Below are positions 48,780-61,729 of a stretch of DNA of 64,000 nt, piece by piece. Origin of the DNA: Heterobilharzia americana (taxonomy: Eukaryota > Platyhelminthes > Trematoda > Strigeidida > Schistosomatidae); the NCBI GenBank assembly GCA_944470555.2, contig OX104132.1, positions 12,161,755 through 12,225,754 of the forward strand, in the 5' to 3' direction. Numbering within the stretch: the stretch's first letter is position 1; every line of letters starts with the position of its first letter. The notes beneath the pieces are model-generated. The model made no database searches and had not been told where the DNA came from. It was given only the letters and a program-made list of their open reading frames with translations. Both the position numbers and the translations under genes were made by a program.

Positions 48780-51110
48780 GATCACCATCATAGCTAAACA
48801 TGCTGTTGTACTCCAGAATAATTTACATGGTGTTGTCAGCGGATACGAGCAATCTTATGGAGACAACAATGATCGATCACATAGAGTCGTCGCACATCCT
48901 CAACTCGGAGAGCCAGGTTTCACAGTTAGAGAGGAGGACCGCTCCTACCGAAGCGTTGTCAACCCGACCTTTTACGGTAAGACTAACGTCGCAACAGCGC
49001 CAAAAGTGACCGAGATTAGTGCACGCCACTCTGGCTTTCAATGTCATTCGAAATTTCATCACACACCTCCACCAGCACTCACACAACTTCTCAGATACAC
49101 GAATTTTTCAGCTACTTCCAGTGGCTCACCATCGAGGGTAAGTGCAGACACTGGCTCCTGTCAATCTCGCAGCAGTACTTTGCATTTTGATGGTGCAAAC
49201 CGTTTATCATACTTACTGACACTAGTCGCCCAATGATTAAGTTCGATTTGAGTAACCTGTGTGTCAGCACACGGTAAGACAATATTGTCCGCATATTCAG
49301 GGTCGAATAGCCGTTCTCCAGTTAGTAGATCTACACCACCATTACGCATCTCCTCCAGAGTTGTCACAAGAATGTCGTCGATGGCAAAATTAAAGAGGGA
49401 TGGAGATGTGGGACAACTCTGCCTAACCCCACTGCTGGTTCGGAACAATGGAGACAGGTGGTTGTATGCCTTGACTCTACTTGATGTCTTATTGTATAGT
49501 GCTGTGCTTTCAAGATGTTAATAAGTTTCTTAGGCCCGGCCCCTTCCGACAGACAATTTCAGAGTATAGCTCTCTGTCCGACGAATCGAAGGCAGCCATA
49601 AAGTCAAGAAATACAACGATTGTTGGCCTGAACTAGGTCTGTCGATGTTCAAGCACCTGGGCCGGGTGCCTTGTGGTGTTTCAGAGTACCTTATGGACCA
49701 CCGCTTCGTTATGTAGGCCATTGTTAACTAACCATGGAGCACAATACACTGAAAGTGAAGATGCTGGAAGTGCAGGTCAGCTAAACTGTTTCTCCAAGTG
49801 CTCTGGACAGCGTTCCAGGTGTCTGAAGATTGTTTATCGGCGTAACACCTACCCCATAGACTGTTTCACTGACCCCAGGCTTCTTCCTGCCAGTGGCTCG
49901 GATGAGTTGGAACAGCCTCCGACTACCCCCAGATGCTGATGCTACTTCCACTTTTCTTTCACATTCTGACCACTAGGCCTCACGGTCTCCACGTCAACGT
50001 TGTGTAGTCTTTCGTGTAAGAGATTTACGCAAACCATTGTACTCGCTATCAGTCGGAATGGTCCGACAGGCGTCAAGAAGTTGCAAGGAGTTCTCAGAGA
50101 CCCAGTGTTTGTTAGTGGGACGTTCTTCCAAGCCAGCCACAAGCGGCTTAACTCGTCATTTTCATGGTGTCTTGCAAGTGCAGTCAATGCTCGTCTACAC
50201 TTTCTGGAGAGTCGGTAGCTAGCATTATATCTAGCTCGGATTGGTATTTAGTTGCACTGTTAGGTGCACCTAATTTGCTTGCATCGACCTGTTTAGGTTG
50301 ACAAGTTTGATGACCAAAAAATGCAAGACGAGCTTAGCCCACACTAAGGCATGATCGGAGTCCAAACAAGTACTCCATATGGAGTGTTAGTCTTTTATGT
50401 ACCCACGCCATCGATAGCTGATTATGATATGATCTATTTGAGTCCAGGCTTGAGTGGCAGAAGGAGGGCGCCAAGTAGCAGAACGGCGATGGCTGTGCCG
50501 AAAGTTGGTGCTGGATAGAAATAGGCTGTGACCAGTGCAAAGCTGGAGAATATGATCCCTATTATCCGACCCTCAGACAGCAGTCCCCACTGGCCACCTA
50601 AAAAAACTCTTCTCTGAGTCTAGACACCTGACGTCTGCAAATAGCGCTACAATGTCGCTCGAGCTCACTAGGTTGAGAAGATCATTAATCTGATTACAGA
50701 ATTTATCCTTGGTTTCAATCCGTCGGAGCATAGGCAGAGATGATAAAGAGAAATGGTTTCTCTTGTCGGTTACTTTGTACTGGAGATGAACCTTTTAGCC
50801 TAGTAGCACACAAACGACTGTTGATGAGGATCCAATCATGTAGTACACCTTCGGGTCGAGCTCTTAGAGTGAAATCGGTTGCAGATGCCACAGAGTATAC
50901 GAATAAACCCACATGGAACATCCTTTTCCTGGTGACTGATGGGGACCTAATTGGAAGTACTTCACTGTTATCTTGTATGCTGGTCTCTGGGATGCAGTAT
51001 GCGTCAATGGCAAGGCTTTCCAGACTTCTAGCCACACCTTTCTGCTTTCCGCTCTACATCAAAGTGCGAACGTTGAAGGTGGTTTCAGGATAGGTGTGTC
51101 GGATTTCTCA
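48780..51110 (-). mobile_element. LINE remnant, endonuclease through RT (SR/Perere-like)
   Basis: The minus strand begins near 51100 with endonuclease blocks (SLAIDAYCIPETSIQD, LRARPEGVLHDWILINSRLC, FIISAYAPTD). The RT lead-in follows (LWLPSIRRTES, about 49600), then the RT core GVRQSCPTSPSLFNFAIDD and PEYADNIVLP (49430-49300; catalytic YADD changed to YADN). The thumb VKGRVDNASVGAVLL lies near 48940. Several frame breaks are present. Confidence 0.82.
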
Positions 51111-51499
51111 CTGGATGACAGCTGTATGGGGGTATCTGTTTAGCGACTCAAAACGGTACGAACGGACCGGAACTCTGTGGAAAAGCAATGGAGAGCAGCT
51201 AAGTGAAGATAAACATAAAAGCGAAAATGGTAGTAGTAAAAAGATGCAGTTCATATGTTAAAACAATATAATAACAATAACAAAAAAAATCCTGAATGCG
51301 GAGGGCTTGAGTATTCGGAGAAAAGTTGTCTAATAGCTTCGAAATCTTTTTATACTGTAAATTCGTATTTTGTGTGAGGGCTGAGATATCGCTCGGGCAC
51401 CCAGACTGAAGCAGATGATTGTCTTAGTGGACCACTCTCCGAGCCTTTGACTTAAAGTCTTATCCACAATGCAATGGATCACCATCAGGAGCTGCATTC

Positions 51500-53500
51500 T
51501 GGTGGTTGCCAGTAGCCAGAATTGGTTCATACGGCATTCATTCGATCTGGAACCTGGGGCTCATGAGCACCACTGGTTTGGAATCAAGGTTTTCCAACTC
51601 CCTTGCATGGACCCCCAGTATCCACCAATTTGGTGATAAGCACCAGACATTCGTTTGCACCTTTTCACATCTATGGAAGCACCTCTGCCACGTGAAAGCA
51701 GTGAATAGGACATCTCTGACAGAAGCTGTGAACGCATACCAAGGCATTTGGGGGCTCTTCTTGAAGTTGAGAAAGCTGTATTGAACATCAGAGAATGTAA
51801 AGCAGAAGGATCTGACAGTTTGTCACCTGATGTTTTCAAGGATAGAGATAGGAAACTGCTGATTAGTGATGGAGGTACTACGTAGTTTATGGGAATCAGA
51901 GATGGTGCGGTCAAACTGATCTACTTCACTGATCATCCCAGTCTATAAAAAGACGGAGAAGTCTTCCTGTGGCAATCATAGGGGAATTAGTTTGACTAGT
52001 ATTGTGTCCAAGATCCAAGGGTCTATAGTTATCCGATGCCCAACTGGAACTCGATACTATCAAACTGGAGAAAACAAGACAGGTTTCAGATCAAGCTGGA
52101 CAAGGGTACATCGACCATGTTCTTACCCTCCGACAGGTTGTGGAACAAAGGTATACCTACTGGCAGCCGACATTTACCATATTTCTCGATCAGGTGGCAT
52201 TTGACTGTTTACCGTAAGGTGCTGTGGTAGTGTCTGACTGTGAAGGGAGTACTAAGAAAGTATATAATGCTTATCAAAGTTCTCTACTCGAACTTATGCA
52301 ACCGTGTAAGGGTTTATGAAGAGTTGTCGTCTGAATTGATGACAACTAGTGGTGTCCGATATGGATACCCATTATCACCGTTCCTATTTAATTTTGTTAT
52401 AGACGTACCAATTGACATAATTTTAGGTACGTCTAACTTCTCAGGGACTGACCTACTCTCTGGAGGTCATCTGGTTGACTTGGAGTATGCAGACGATATT
52501 GTCCTGCCAAGTGAAGACGCTGAAGCAATGCAGAGTCTTCTGAACGCATTGAGCAGAAATCTGAGTATGTTTGGCATACTTTTCGCTCGCACCTGTCAAA
52601 TTTAAGATGACGCTTAAGTGACCGGTAGCTACTTTCAGTGTAATGATAGGGAATGAAGTGGTGAAATATGTCGGGCACTTCACTTGCTTGGGAAGTTTCT
52701 GGTTGCTCACGAAATTTCATCTTGGATACAGAAGGCGTGTTTGACATTTGCTAACTTACATCGTCTCTGGCACCGACCGGTGAGATATCCGACTTTCAAA
52801 CGACAAGCATACTGTTCCGCAATTTGTTGTATCTTGTTTCACAGCTATGGGACATGACTGTTAAAAGTAGAAGACATAAAGCGGTTGCAGGTTCTTGATC
52901 TCCAAAACATTGCTTGCGTTTGTTAGAATCACCGTATGAGCAATTTTGAGTTCAGGCAAAAAGTACTAGGCAAGAAGGTCAAGTTGATCAATGAGGTTGG
53001 GAACTACAGTCGACTAAAATGGCTTTGACATGTACTGCGCATGCCGAGCCACTGCCTACCTCGACGTGCCTTGCTAGTTGCATTTGGATTCGGTTGAGGG
53101 AGGGTTCAGGGCGGCAAGACTTGTAACCAGTCGATGAAGTGTCTTACTGTTGGTCTGAGCCGTCTGCGGAGATGTAGACTGCCTGGTTGGGATCACCGAG
53201 ACGAAAGGAATCAGTGATTGAGGACTTGTTAAAATGACTGAAAATCGGTCGCAATGGCGTTGATGTATTTACTCTTTGACGTCTTTTAAGTCTTTAATAT
53301 TTGCACCAACCTCTATCTTCAGATTTTCTATTCTCTCACACTACTTTGTCTTCTTTGACATCACACTTTTACCATCCTGTTCTTTGTGTACTACTGTGAA
53401 GTGTGACAACTTGAGGCGCTGTACCCGTATGCGAGGTTCTACGCCGATTTTATGTCAACCAGTCTCTGTATCCATTTAAGCGCAGATATTCACATGCTCA
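51500..53500 (+). mobile_element. LINE remnant, RT and 3' end (SR/Perere-like)
   Basis: Plus strand: SLIIPVYKK and NHRGISLTSIVSKI (about 51920-52020), then an open frame 52240-52605 with GVRYGYPLSPFLFNFVID and an intact LEYADDIVLP catalytic box. Thumb and C-terminal blocks run to ~53270 (NQ.LRTC-like). There are several stops. This is the best RT core of this family in the window. Confidence 0.82.
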
Positions 53501-53814
53501 CACCAGTGCCTGGTCACTGTCGAAGCATGCTATCTCGAAGTGAATTGTCTACACTGTAATGATTACCAGTTTCATCCTAATCAATATCCAACGAACGCTT
53601 GCTGCATGGTAGAACTTTAAAAAGCAACCATCCCAGCTAGCATGACCCATTTTGTTGCTGCGACAGACAGACAGTGCACCAAATTAACGTAGTACTGTAT
53701 GGTCAGGAAAATGCTTATTGGAAGTGGGATTCAAAACCCATTGTCGATGTGAAACGTGGAGCCTGCTTCTACCACTCATTTTTTGAATTATGTAAGTTGT
53801 ATTGCGGTCATCTA

Positions 53815-54300
53815 CCCATGATGTAGATGCCACTTCATCTGGAGTATGTCACCGATTGCCTCGTCACACAGTGTTGGCTGAGGTGGGTCCAGGCTGGAAA
53901 AAGGCACGAGGTGGCCAGACTAAAACACAGTACCAATGTATGAAGTCTCTGACTGTTGGTTTAAGCCATGCAGGACGATGCAGACTAGGTGGTTGGGGTC
54001 CGCGGGACAAGAGGAACCAGTGGTTGAAGACTAACTCTAGGTGATATGGCTCAGAACCGATGTCAGTGGCGCAGATGTATACACACATTATCCTCATCTT
54101 AACAACGCTATACCGAATCTCACTATTTTGTCACACCTCTTTCCTTTCTTCTCGTACTTTATATTTCTTTTGACTGCATTCACTTATCTTCATCCTCCAC
54201 CTTACTACCTTTTTACTTGATGTGCTGAGATGAGGTGTGGCAACTCGGACCGTTAAGCAGTAATGCCTGGTCCTATGTTGATAATGATGATGATGATGGA
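53815..54300 (+). mobile_element. LINE 3' end, young copy A
   Basis: Reads CHRLPRHTVLAEVGPGWKKA and RGGQTKTQYQCMKSLTVGLS, the C-terminal domain of this LINE family, through to a TGATGATGATGATGG tail (54284-54298). Nearly identical to 55150-55610 on the other strand. Confidence 0.88.
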
Positions 54301-54559
54301 GTATGTCTTTAGACTCTAATTCACATTCAAGCAAAGTATACTATGAATTCTGCTGTTTAATTTAATTGTTACTTAAAAAGTTAAGTGCATTCAGTATTGC
54401 AGTTGAGTATCTCGCAGAGCTTAGCTTTAAATTTTGCTATCGAGTACAGTTGGGTACACCTGATGGATCTCTGCAATATGATTACCTCTGCATTTGAGCG
54501 TCCATCCCCTTTTGAAGCCTACCCATGTCTAACAGCCGTATAGTAGGACATGGTCGACT

Positions 54560-55140
54560 AGTGCTTAGTACACTCAGCCCTTCATAGGAAATTAGATATC
54601 ACGGTGGCGCCACATGTTGGGAATGACGAATGGCGACTCCACCATACATGGGTAATGCTACGAACACACCTGTGTTCGAAAACTTGTAATTTCTTCCTAT
54701 GTTCTACAATTAACAGCCATATAATAGAACTCAGTAGACTTCAGTGCAGTATACTCTTCTTTTAGCTGATAATCGAGTATCTCGCTAGTTACGCAAGTTG
54801 GCAAACGCCCAAACCGATCTTCACTATTCGAGCTGAGATTGTCATTAACCAACCGCTTAAGACTGATTCGGCTCCCCGACTAAGTCAAGTGGTCAATGCT
54901 TTCCGCTACTAAACTCCCTGTTTTTAAACTTGGAGTAGCCACCGACCAGTACTGAAGCGTCGTCTTACATTTGACAGATGCGAAACGCACATGAAACAAA
55001 CTCAGAATTTTACTCAAGCTGTTCAGGAGACCCTGCGTTTTGGCAGTGTATTTGACTAGCTGGACAATATCATCTGCGTACTCCAAGCCAACCAGTTTCT
55101 CTCCAGCGATTAGGTTAATCCATGTGAACATGGATCAATC
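54560..55140 (-). mobile_element. LINE RT fragment (SR/Perere-like)
   Basis: Minus strand: NLIAGEKLVGLEYADDIVQL (RT catalytic box intact), LLNSLSKILSLFHVRFASVK, then a degenerate thumb. It is truncated on the right by the next copy's tail. Confidence 0.75.
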
Positions 55141-55615
55141 AATCAATCAATCATTATCAACATAAGACCAGGCATTACTGCTTAACGGTCCGAGTTCCAC
55201 ACCTCACGTCAGTTCATGAGGTAGAAAGGTAGTGAGGTGAAGGATGAAGATAAGTGAATGCAGTCAAAAGAAATATAAAGTACGAGAAGAAAGGAAAGAG
55301 GTGTGACAAAATAGTGAGATTCGGTATAGCGTTGTTAAGATGAGGATAATGTGTGTATACATCTGCGCCACTGACATCGGTTCTGAGCCATATCACCTAG
55401 AGTTAGTCTCCAACCACTGGTTCCTCTTGTCCCGCGGACCCCAACCACCTAGTCTGCATCGTCCTGCATGGCTTAAACCAACAGTCAGAGACTTCATACA
55501 TTGGTACTGTGTTTTAGTCTGGCCACCTCGTGCCTTTTTCCAGCCTGGACCCACCTCAGCCAACATTGTGTGGTGAGGCAGTCGGTGACTGGGCATACGT
55601 AGTACGTGTGAACAT
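55141..55615 (-). mobile_element. LINE 3' end, young copy B
   Basis: The tail is (TGAT)n (complement at 55137-55155), followed by the C-terminal block with LRMPSHRLPHHTMLAEVGPG. It is the inverted near-twin of 53815-54300, with tail units of different length and a 10-20 bp divergence near the tail. Confidence 0.88.
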
Positions 55616-57900
55616 GGACGTTGGCAGTGGGCATTCTTGATGTTTACCACAAGTTTTCATCAATTCAGACAGTAACTCTCCATAAGCTGTTACGCGGCTG
55701 TATTACTCGGAGTAGGGAGCTTTGACTCGCATTGCGTACTTTTTGGGTACTCTCTTCACTACTAGACACTGCCGCGACACCTCTTGATCGGCAGAGTTGA
55801 ATGCTCTCTTCAAGTGAAGAAATATGGCAAGTGTCGGTTGCTGGTGATTGTATTTGAGGATCTGATTGATACACCCTCGTCCAGGCTTGAAACCTGCTTA
55901 GTTTCCCTGAGTTTGCTGTTCTCAAGCCCTGATTATACGTTGGATGACTATGGACCTTAGGATCTTGAATGAGATGTTAATCAAACTGATGCCATATAGT
56001 TGTCACAACGACTTCTTTTTTATAAACTAGGATGATCGTTGAAGTGAATTAGTCTAACGGAACTGCCTCTGATTCCCATACATTACGTTGCACCTTCGTT
56101 ACTCTATTCGATTTTAGCTGCTTTCCGCCCTCATTGTGATCACGGCTGCAATGAATCTTCTTTCACCAGTCAGTTAGGGTTACGTTGCGGAAATGTCCTA
56201 CCTTTAACTAAACTTTGAATGTAGATTATCAACTATCTCTACCGAACATCACTAAACATCACTCCATGCTTTATGGGGATGAGAATTACTCTCACATTAA
56301 GATCAGTGGTTGTCTATCTCCTTCCTGAATACCCATTTGCTGTTCTCATCTTCCAATCGAGCAGACATATGCTTCTCTACCGTCTACTTTCTGCTACCAT
56401 TAAGGCGCAGATATAAACATGCCCGTACTAACGCGTGGTCAGAGTTCAAGCAGGTACTCCAGAAAGATTGGCAGTCCTACCTTGATCCTCCCCAACGATA
56501 GCTTGCAGCGATATAATCTATCTATGTCTGTCGTCGAATACCATGTGAGATAGTGCCTCTGCTTAGACTTGAAGTTAGTGATGGTCAGAAACAAGTTATT
56601 GCCAGGACAAAATTGCAGAAAATGCTCACTGTTGTTGGTTTGTTGGTATGGGATATCATAGATATCTCTCAGTCGCCCTCTAGTCTGGCTCAGCTTTCAG
56701 GATGTAAGTGAATGTCTTGCAACAGATGCGTATCTGCAGACCCGTCAAACTGTTCCTCTATGTCCCGCACATCGTTCTAGTGGTCTTATCTGCGAGAAAA
56801 TAACAAACCCATCCTTTTCCGTCATAGTCTCAGTAATCATATTTTTATCTTAATTTATTTGATCAGTCTAAATAACTTTAGTGTTACCTATCGCCGCCAG
56901 CTCTTAAGTCATCCCTACCTGCAACTGCTCACAGCGATTGCGTAGATTTTGTCAGCCTACATTTGAGTTGATTTAGCCTGAACGGGTGCGTTCAAATGCA
57001 TATCTTCTTTCAGAAGAAGCTGTTTAGGTTTGCTGACCCTTTCTAACCTTTTTCTGAGAATCACTTACGGCCTGCCGCTCTTTATTTACAGAAGACTAGA
57101 GATGGCACCAGGCTTTTTTATAGTAAGTGATGCCCTGTTATGATGACCTTGTATCCAGTACTTCATTAAATGTGGCTTTAGTATTCTTATCTTCGAGCCG
57201 CACTTGGAATGTTCTTTGTGCTATTGTTTTGCTTCTTCCACTTAAGCGCAGACGTGCTCGAACCAACTCATGATCACTTTTCGGACACGCACTCTAACAG
57301 GGGCAGGAGTCTTTTCCCTACACTCTTCGGCGATAACTCATAGCAATATGGTCTATGTCCACCGCTGCGTTTGAGGTCGGTGAACGCCACATCTAACAAT
57401 CTATTTTCTTGCTGAATTCTGTGCTTCCCAGAAATAGATGGCTGTCTGAGCACAGTTGTAACAAGCAATCGTCGTTGTTCGTTCGATCGGGATTCCGAAA
57501 GTGCCATTTGAGTCCCTTTCGTCGTAACTTAACCTACTCACTTGTGCATTGAAATCGTCCACTACGTCAATCATATCTGAAAGTTAACCTTTCAGAATTA
57601 GGCTAAACTGTTTTCGGTAAAACGCAAGCTTAACTTCATTCGAACTGTAGTCAGTGCGCGCATAAGCAGGGACTACAAAGACAACAGTGAACTGTACTAT
57701 TCCTTTTAGTCTTCACTGTATCATGCATTCAAACAGCCTACAGACGATTATCAGCTGAGATCCAGTCGAACAGTACGCTTTCTGACTAAGGACTTGAAAC
57801 CATTTCATTCGCTTATGAGTTGTAAAAAACTCGAAGAGTGAATATAGCAGATTCATCCTTTTCACTGGATGAGGTTAAGTAAATAACTATGCTTGTGTGT
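55616..57900 (-). mobile_element. LINE remnants, RT lead-in and endonuclease pieces
   Basis: Minus-strand RT lead-in near 55880-55680 (LIHPRPGLKPA, then a decayed AIFLHLKRAFN-like stretch). Endonuclease end pieces lie at 56500-56350 and 57507-57250 (a CVDSDHALV-like block, MALSESRSNEQRR...). Frames are heavily broken, and probably two overlapping copies are present. Confidence 0.6.
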
Positions 57901-57904
57901 CTCA

Positions 57905-58430
57905 TAGACAGTGGATATATCTACGCTTCCCGATGCTACTTTTTGCCAGCTAGACTTAATTTCGGATTCAACAAAAAATTTAAACATTGAAAATTATTTT
58001 CCAGCGTGGCTTTAGAAAATCGGGAGTACTACGCTTTCCTGAATCGTCATCATGAGCTGCAGAGTTGTCAGAAACTATAGGTGATGTTTAGATATTGACA
58101 AAGGAATTTGAAGAGTGGTTTGCAAGCAAAGATATGGTAGGTTGATAATGATCTGAGGGAACTTGAGTGTTGACATTTTGTGAAGCTTGTTGACATTATC
58201 CTGCTGCCCACATCCTGTAAGCTAACTTCTTGCAGTACCTGGGGAAAAAAGTTTTTGTAATAGTGCTTAATTGACCGCAGAGTCTACGAAATATGTGCTT
58301 GAGGTTGCTCATAAACGACATTTTTAGAAACTCGAGATATGACTTTATGTTGAGTTTGGATATAAAATCCATACCATAGGCACTAGAATACCGCATGATA
58401 GAAGAGATGTGCTGTTTTCGGGACAAACAA
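57905..58430. other. Unassigned sequence
   Basis: A minus-strand open frame at 58426-58196 has no recognisable product. No repeat match was found. Confidence 0.4.
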
Positions 58431-58431
58431 C

Positions 58432-59330
58432 AACAGTATCAACATAAGGCCATCTCATCTCATTTCAGCACATCAGACAACAAAATAATGAGATGGAAGA
58501 TGAAAAAATGAGGAAAACTCGGTTAAAAACAGTCCACATAAGAAAAAGGAATAAAAAAATGCTGAATTCAGTATAGCGGTTGCGATTAAGATAATGTGTG
58601 AGTACATATGCTCCAATGACATCGATTCCGAGCAATATCACCTAGAGTCTGGTTTCTGCTGCCGCGTGGATCCCAACCGGCTGGTTTGCATCTCCTTACC
58701 TGGCTCAGATCAACAGTCAAGGACTTCATGCAATAATGCCATGCTTTAGTCTTGCCGACGCGAGCGTCTTTCCGCCTGAACCTTCAGCCAACATTTCACG
58801 ACGAGGCATACGGTGACTAAATGTGCGCAACTCATGTCCAAACCATCTCAGACCATTAGGGTTCACGATCGCATCAACTGACTTTCCGTCTTAAAACTCA
58901 TCACCTGAATTCTGAGTTACTGACACGGTGGCACCGTGACATGCGGCCTATGCTCTGAAGGCAACTGTGGTCAAATACCAGGAGCCTCCTGATGCCTTCC
59001 ATCTTTAATGGTCATGTTTCATAGCCATACAGTGGAACAAAGCGAACTGCAGCAACTGTGAACCGTTAAAGACCAGTCCTGGAGCAACAGTTTACATTTG
59101 GGTGGCGAGAAAATCATCACAAACATTCTCAAATTGTCACTCCAGGTGTCCAGAATGCTAAGCATCTTGTCAGCGTCTTCACCTAACAGGACTGTGTTAT
59201 CTGGCTGCTCTAGATCTACCAAGGATTCCCTTGGATTCCCTTAGATCGGTCCCTGTGAAGCCAGATAACGATAGGGAGATCACCATAAGAAAGCCCTATT
59301 AAGCAGAAAATTCATGAGCACTGTCCTATC
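58432..59330 (-). mobile_element. LINE 3' remnant (SR/Perere-like)
   Basis: Tail complement near 58432 (CAACAGTATCAACATAAGGCC), C-terminal domain 58600-58860, and a decayed RT block at 59222 with MVDLEQPDNTVLLGEDADKM (catalytic YADD lost). Confidence 0.75.
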
Positions 59331-59334
59331 GAAT

Positions 59335-60400
59335 AAGTCATGTGTAGCTGTGTGGTGTAGAAACACGTGTTTTGACCTGCAGGGCATATAACTGTTATAA
59401 TATCTTACAATAAGTGAATAAATGATCAATAAACTCATTGCCTACACAAAACTCACTCTAGAATCAAGTGGAATCCATTCAACAACCTTGTTCACTTTCG
59501 TTCAGTAGACAGTGAGCTACGCATTGTGAGGGCGAATGATACTAACTAGTTGTCCAGATGTAGATAGGTGGAGCTCTATTTAAACCGTTGGTTGACATCC
59601 CTAGTGCCTAGACCAGTCAACCACAGCTCCAAAAAACTCACTCTACTTCTTATTAATCAGCTTTTCACTTGTTACGTGTGGTCCGTGATAGTAGCCAACA
59701 TTTTGGACATCTCTGTTACCAAACTAGTAACCTAATAATCAGCATACATTACGCAGATTCATTTTAAAGGTGTGTACGGTAACAACTATTCATAAACGCT
59801 ACCTAGCATCATAGTGTACCGAAATCGATGACCGGGCTGCATTTTCGTGTACCAAACATTCTAATTCTATAACTGTCATCCTCTTCTAACTTACATCCGT
59901 GAAACGGTTGCTTCTCAAAAGGAATATCATCACTTTTTCAGATAGCGTCGCTAGCATAAGCCACTAAAACAGTCAGACATGTTTAAACTTTAAGATAAAA
60001 CAAACTGTCATCGACTATAGCCTGGTGTTCGGTTGGTTGATAACTGCGTGTACAAAGCCCTAGTGTTAAACTTATTCTTTGTGACTGATCCTCGCGTGAG
60101 AGACTTGTGGGTAAGATTAAGTGATATAGATTGGTTATTATCTGATATTCGAAATACTGAGTTGTATAACTAGGGTTTTCACTGTCTACTTTCTATAATA
60201 ATAGAGGCGATGCGTCGAATATAGGATTATTTTGACTGCACGATGACTTTCAGGAAGGGAGATGAATGTGTTGTCAATCCCACCTATCATTCACATGTGA
60301 AAACCATCATTTTTTGATTTAAAATATTTTCACTTATTTTTATTATAACTTCTAAATTCCATCAATCGCATTTGGTGTTCATATCACCCTATTTGTCATT
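59335..60400. other. Unassigned, probably intron of the next gene
   Basis: No repeat or coding homology. It ends in a T-rich tract and CAG acceptor at 60405-60407. Confidence 0.45.
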
Positions 60401-60407
60401 AATTCAG

Positions 60408-60521
60408 GTGCATTGGATGAGTTACGTGCAATTCGCGAAGGTGGTCTTCGAGAAAATGAAAGAGTTGTTGATCTGTGGAAGTTGTCACTAAGCGATTGTA
60501 TAAACAAATTGGGTTATGAAA
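60408..60521 (+). CDS. Single internal exon of an unidentified host gene
   Basis: A 114-nt segment lies between a good acceptor (TTTGTCATTAATTCAG) and a strong donor (GTATGT). Only one frame is open; the other two contain stops. The residues read ALDELRAIREGGLRENERVV and then DLWKLSLSDCINKLGY, charged and helical-looking, with codon usage like the JNK exons and unlike the decayed repeats around it. It enters with two bases of a split codon and leaves with one. I could not place the protein family, and I found no partner exons in the window. Strand is the same as JNK. Confidence 0.6.
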
Positions 60522-60524
60522 GTA

Positions 60525-60885
60525 TGTAAATTTGATTATTGCGTAGCTTCGCATATCTTTGGTTTCTATAATTATTTTGATGACAGTGGTTTTTGAATCT
60601 CGAACTCCCGCACCCAAGATATTTGTTTGTTATAGACATCGTTTTAAGATGCATGAGTGTTGGCTACTCCACGGATCGAAGTGCTTTGATGGTGTTGCAC
60701 ATACAGCTCCTCTGTTTATCTCAATGTGCAGTGTTAGTTGAATTAGACCTAATTTTGAAAAAGGTTAAGGGTGGCATCAGTCCGTGACGTTTCTGACTTT
60801 TGCCGCCAGCAGTGTATGCTGCTTGACTAGAATGATCAAAATGATAATAATCAGCGCTTGAATACTCTTGATAAAGGATCATAAA
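60525..60885. other. Unassigned, probably intron
   Basis: Overlapping open frames at 60559 and 60593 lack family motifs. No acceptor/donor pair stood out. Confidence 0.4.
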
Positions 60886-60889
60886 CACG

Positions 60890-61725
60890 CTTATAGAGGT
60901 TTCTTCTTCCTCATCTGACTTTATCGGGATTTACCTCGTCACAGAGTATACAGATGATATAGTCCTGTTATGTAAAGATGTTGACAAAGTGGATGGTTTT
61001 CTGGATACTTTGAGTAACAACTGGAGAATGTTTTGGAAGTGTTTCCCACCACCAAATGCAAATTGTTACTCCACGACTAGTTTTATTTAGTGCCCTTTCC
61101 TGAGATAGATAGTGAAATGGCCGAGCGCGTTGACCACTTCACTTACTTTGGAAGTTGGATCGGTCCCTATGGGTTAGTGAAAAAAGAAATCTCCACGGAT
61201 GCAAACGACTCATTTGGTTTTTCCCAACATATAGCTCTACCATGATATCCAATTTCCTACCGAGTGGTTGAGCGTACTGTGCACCAGTTCGCCCTGTTTT
61301 ATTATACAACTGTGAAATACGGGAAGGCTTCAAATGTTCAACCACCATTGCATTTGTAGCATAGGGCGTGTTGTGGTGCCAGCATCTCAGCAACGCAGAC
61401 ATCAGGCAGAAAGTGTATTTCAGTTGCTATGGTTGTGAACCTTCATTGACTCAGATGGCTTAGACATGCGTTACATATACTTAACCACCAGTAAGACTAT
61501 CTAAACGAGTAGTCGGAGACTGTAGGCTACATGTAAATCGTCATTTCACATTTCGTTACAGTTTGGCCCGCTCTTTCTTTCTTTACATAAATTTCTACGA
61601 CTTTTGGTAACTTACTTGTCTATTCCTTCTTTTTTTATTTTGCTGCTTTGTGTCTGGATGTGATGGTGTGAGTTGTGACAATTCAAACCGTTACTCGACA
61701 ATGCTGAGTGCCATCCTGATGCTGA
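60890..61725 (+). mobile_element. LINE 3' remnant (SR/Perere-like)
   Basis: Plus strand: VTEYTDDIVLLCKDVDKVD (RT box, YADD changed to YTDD), LDTLSNNWRMFWKCFPPP, and a decayed thumb and C-terminal block ending near 61725. There are many stops. Confidence 0.75.
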
Positions 61726-61729
61726 TTGA

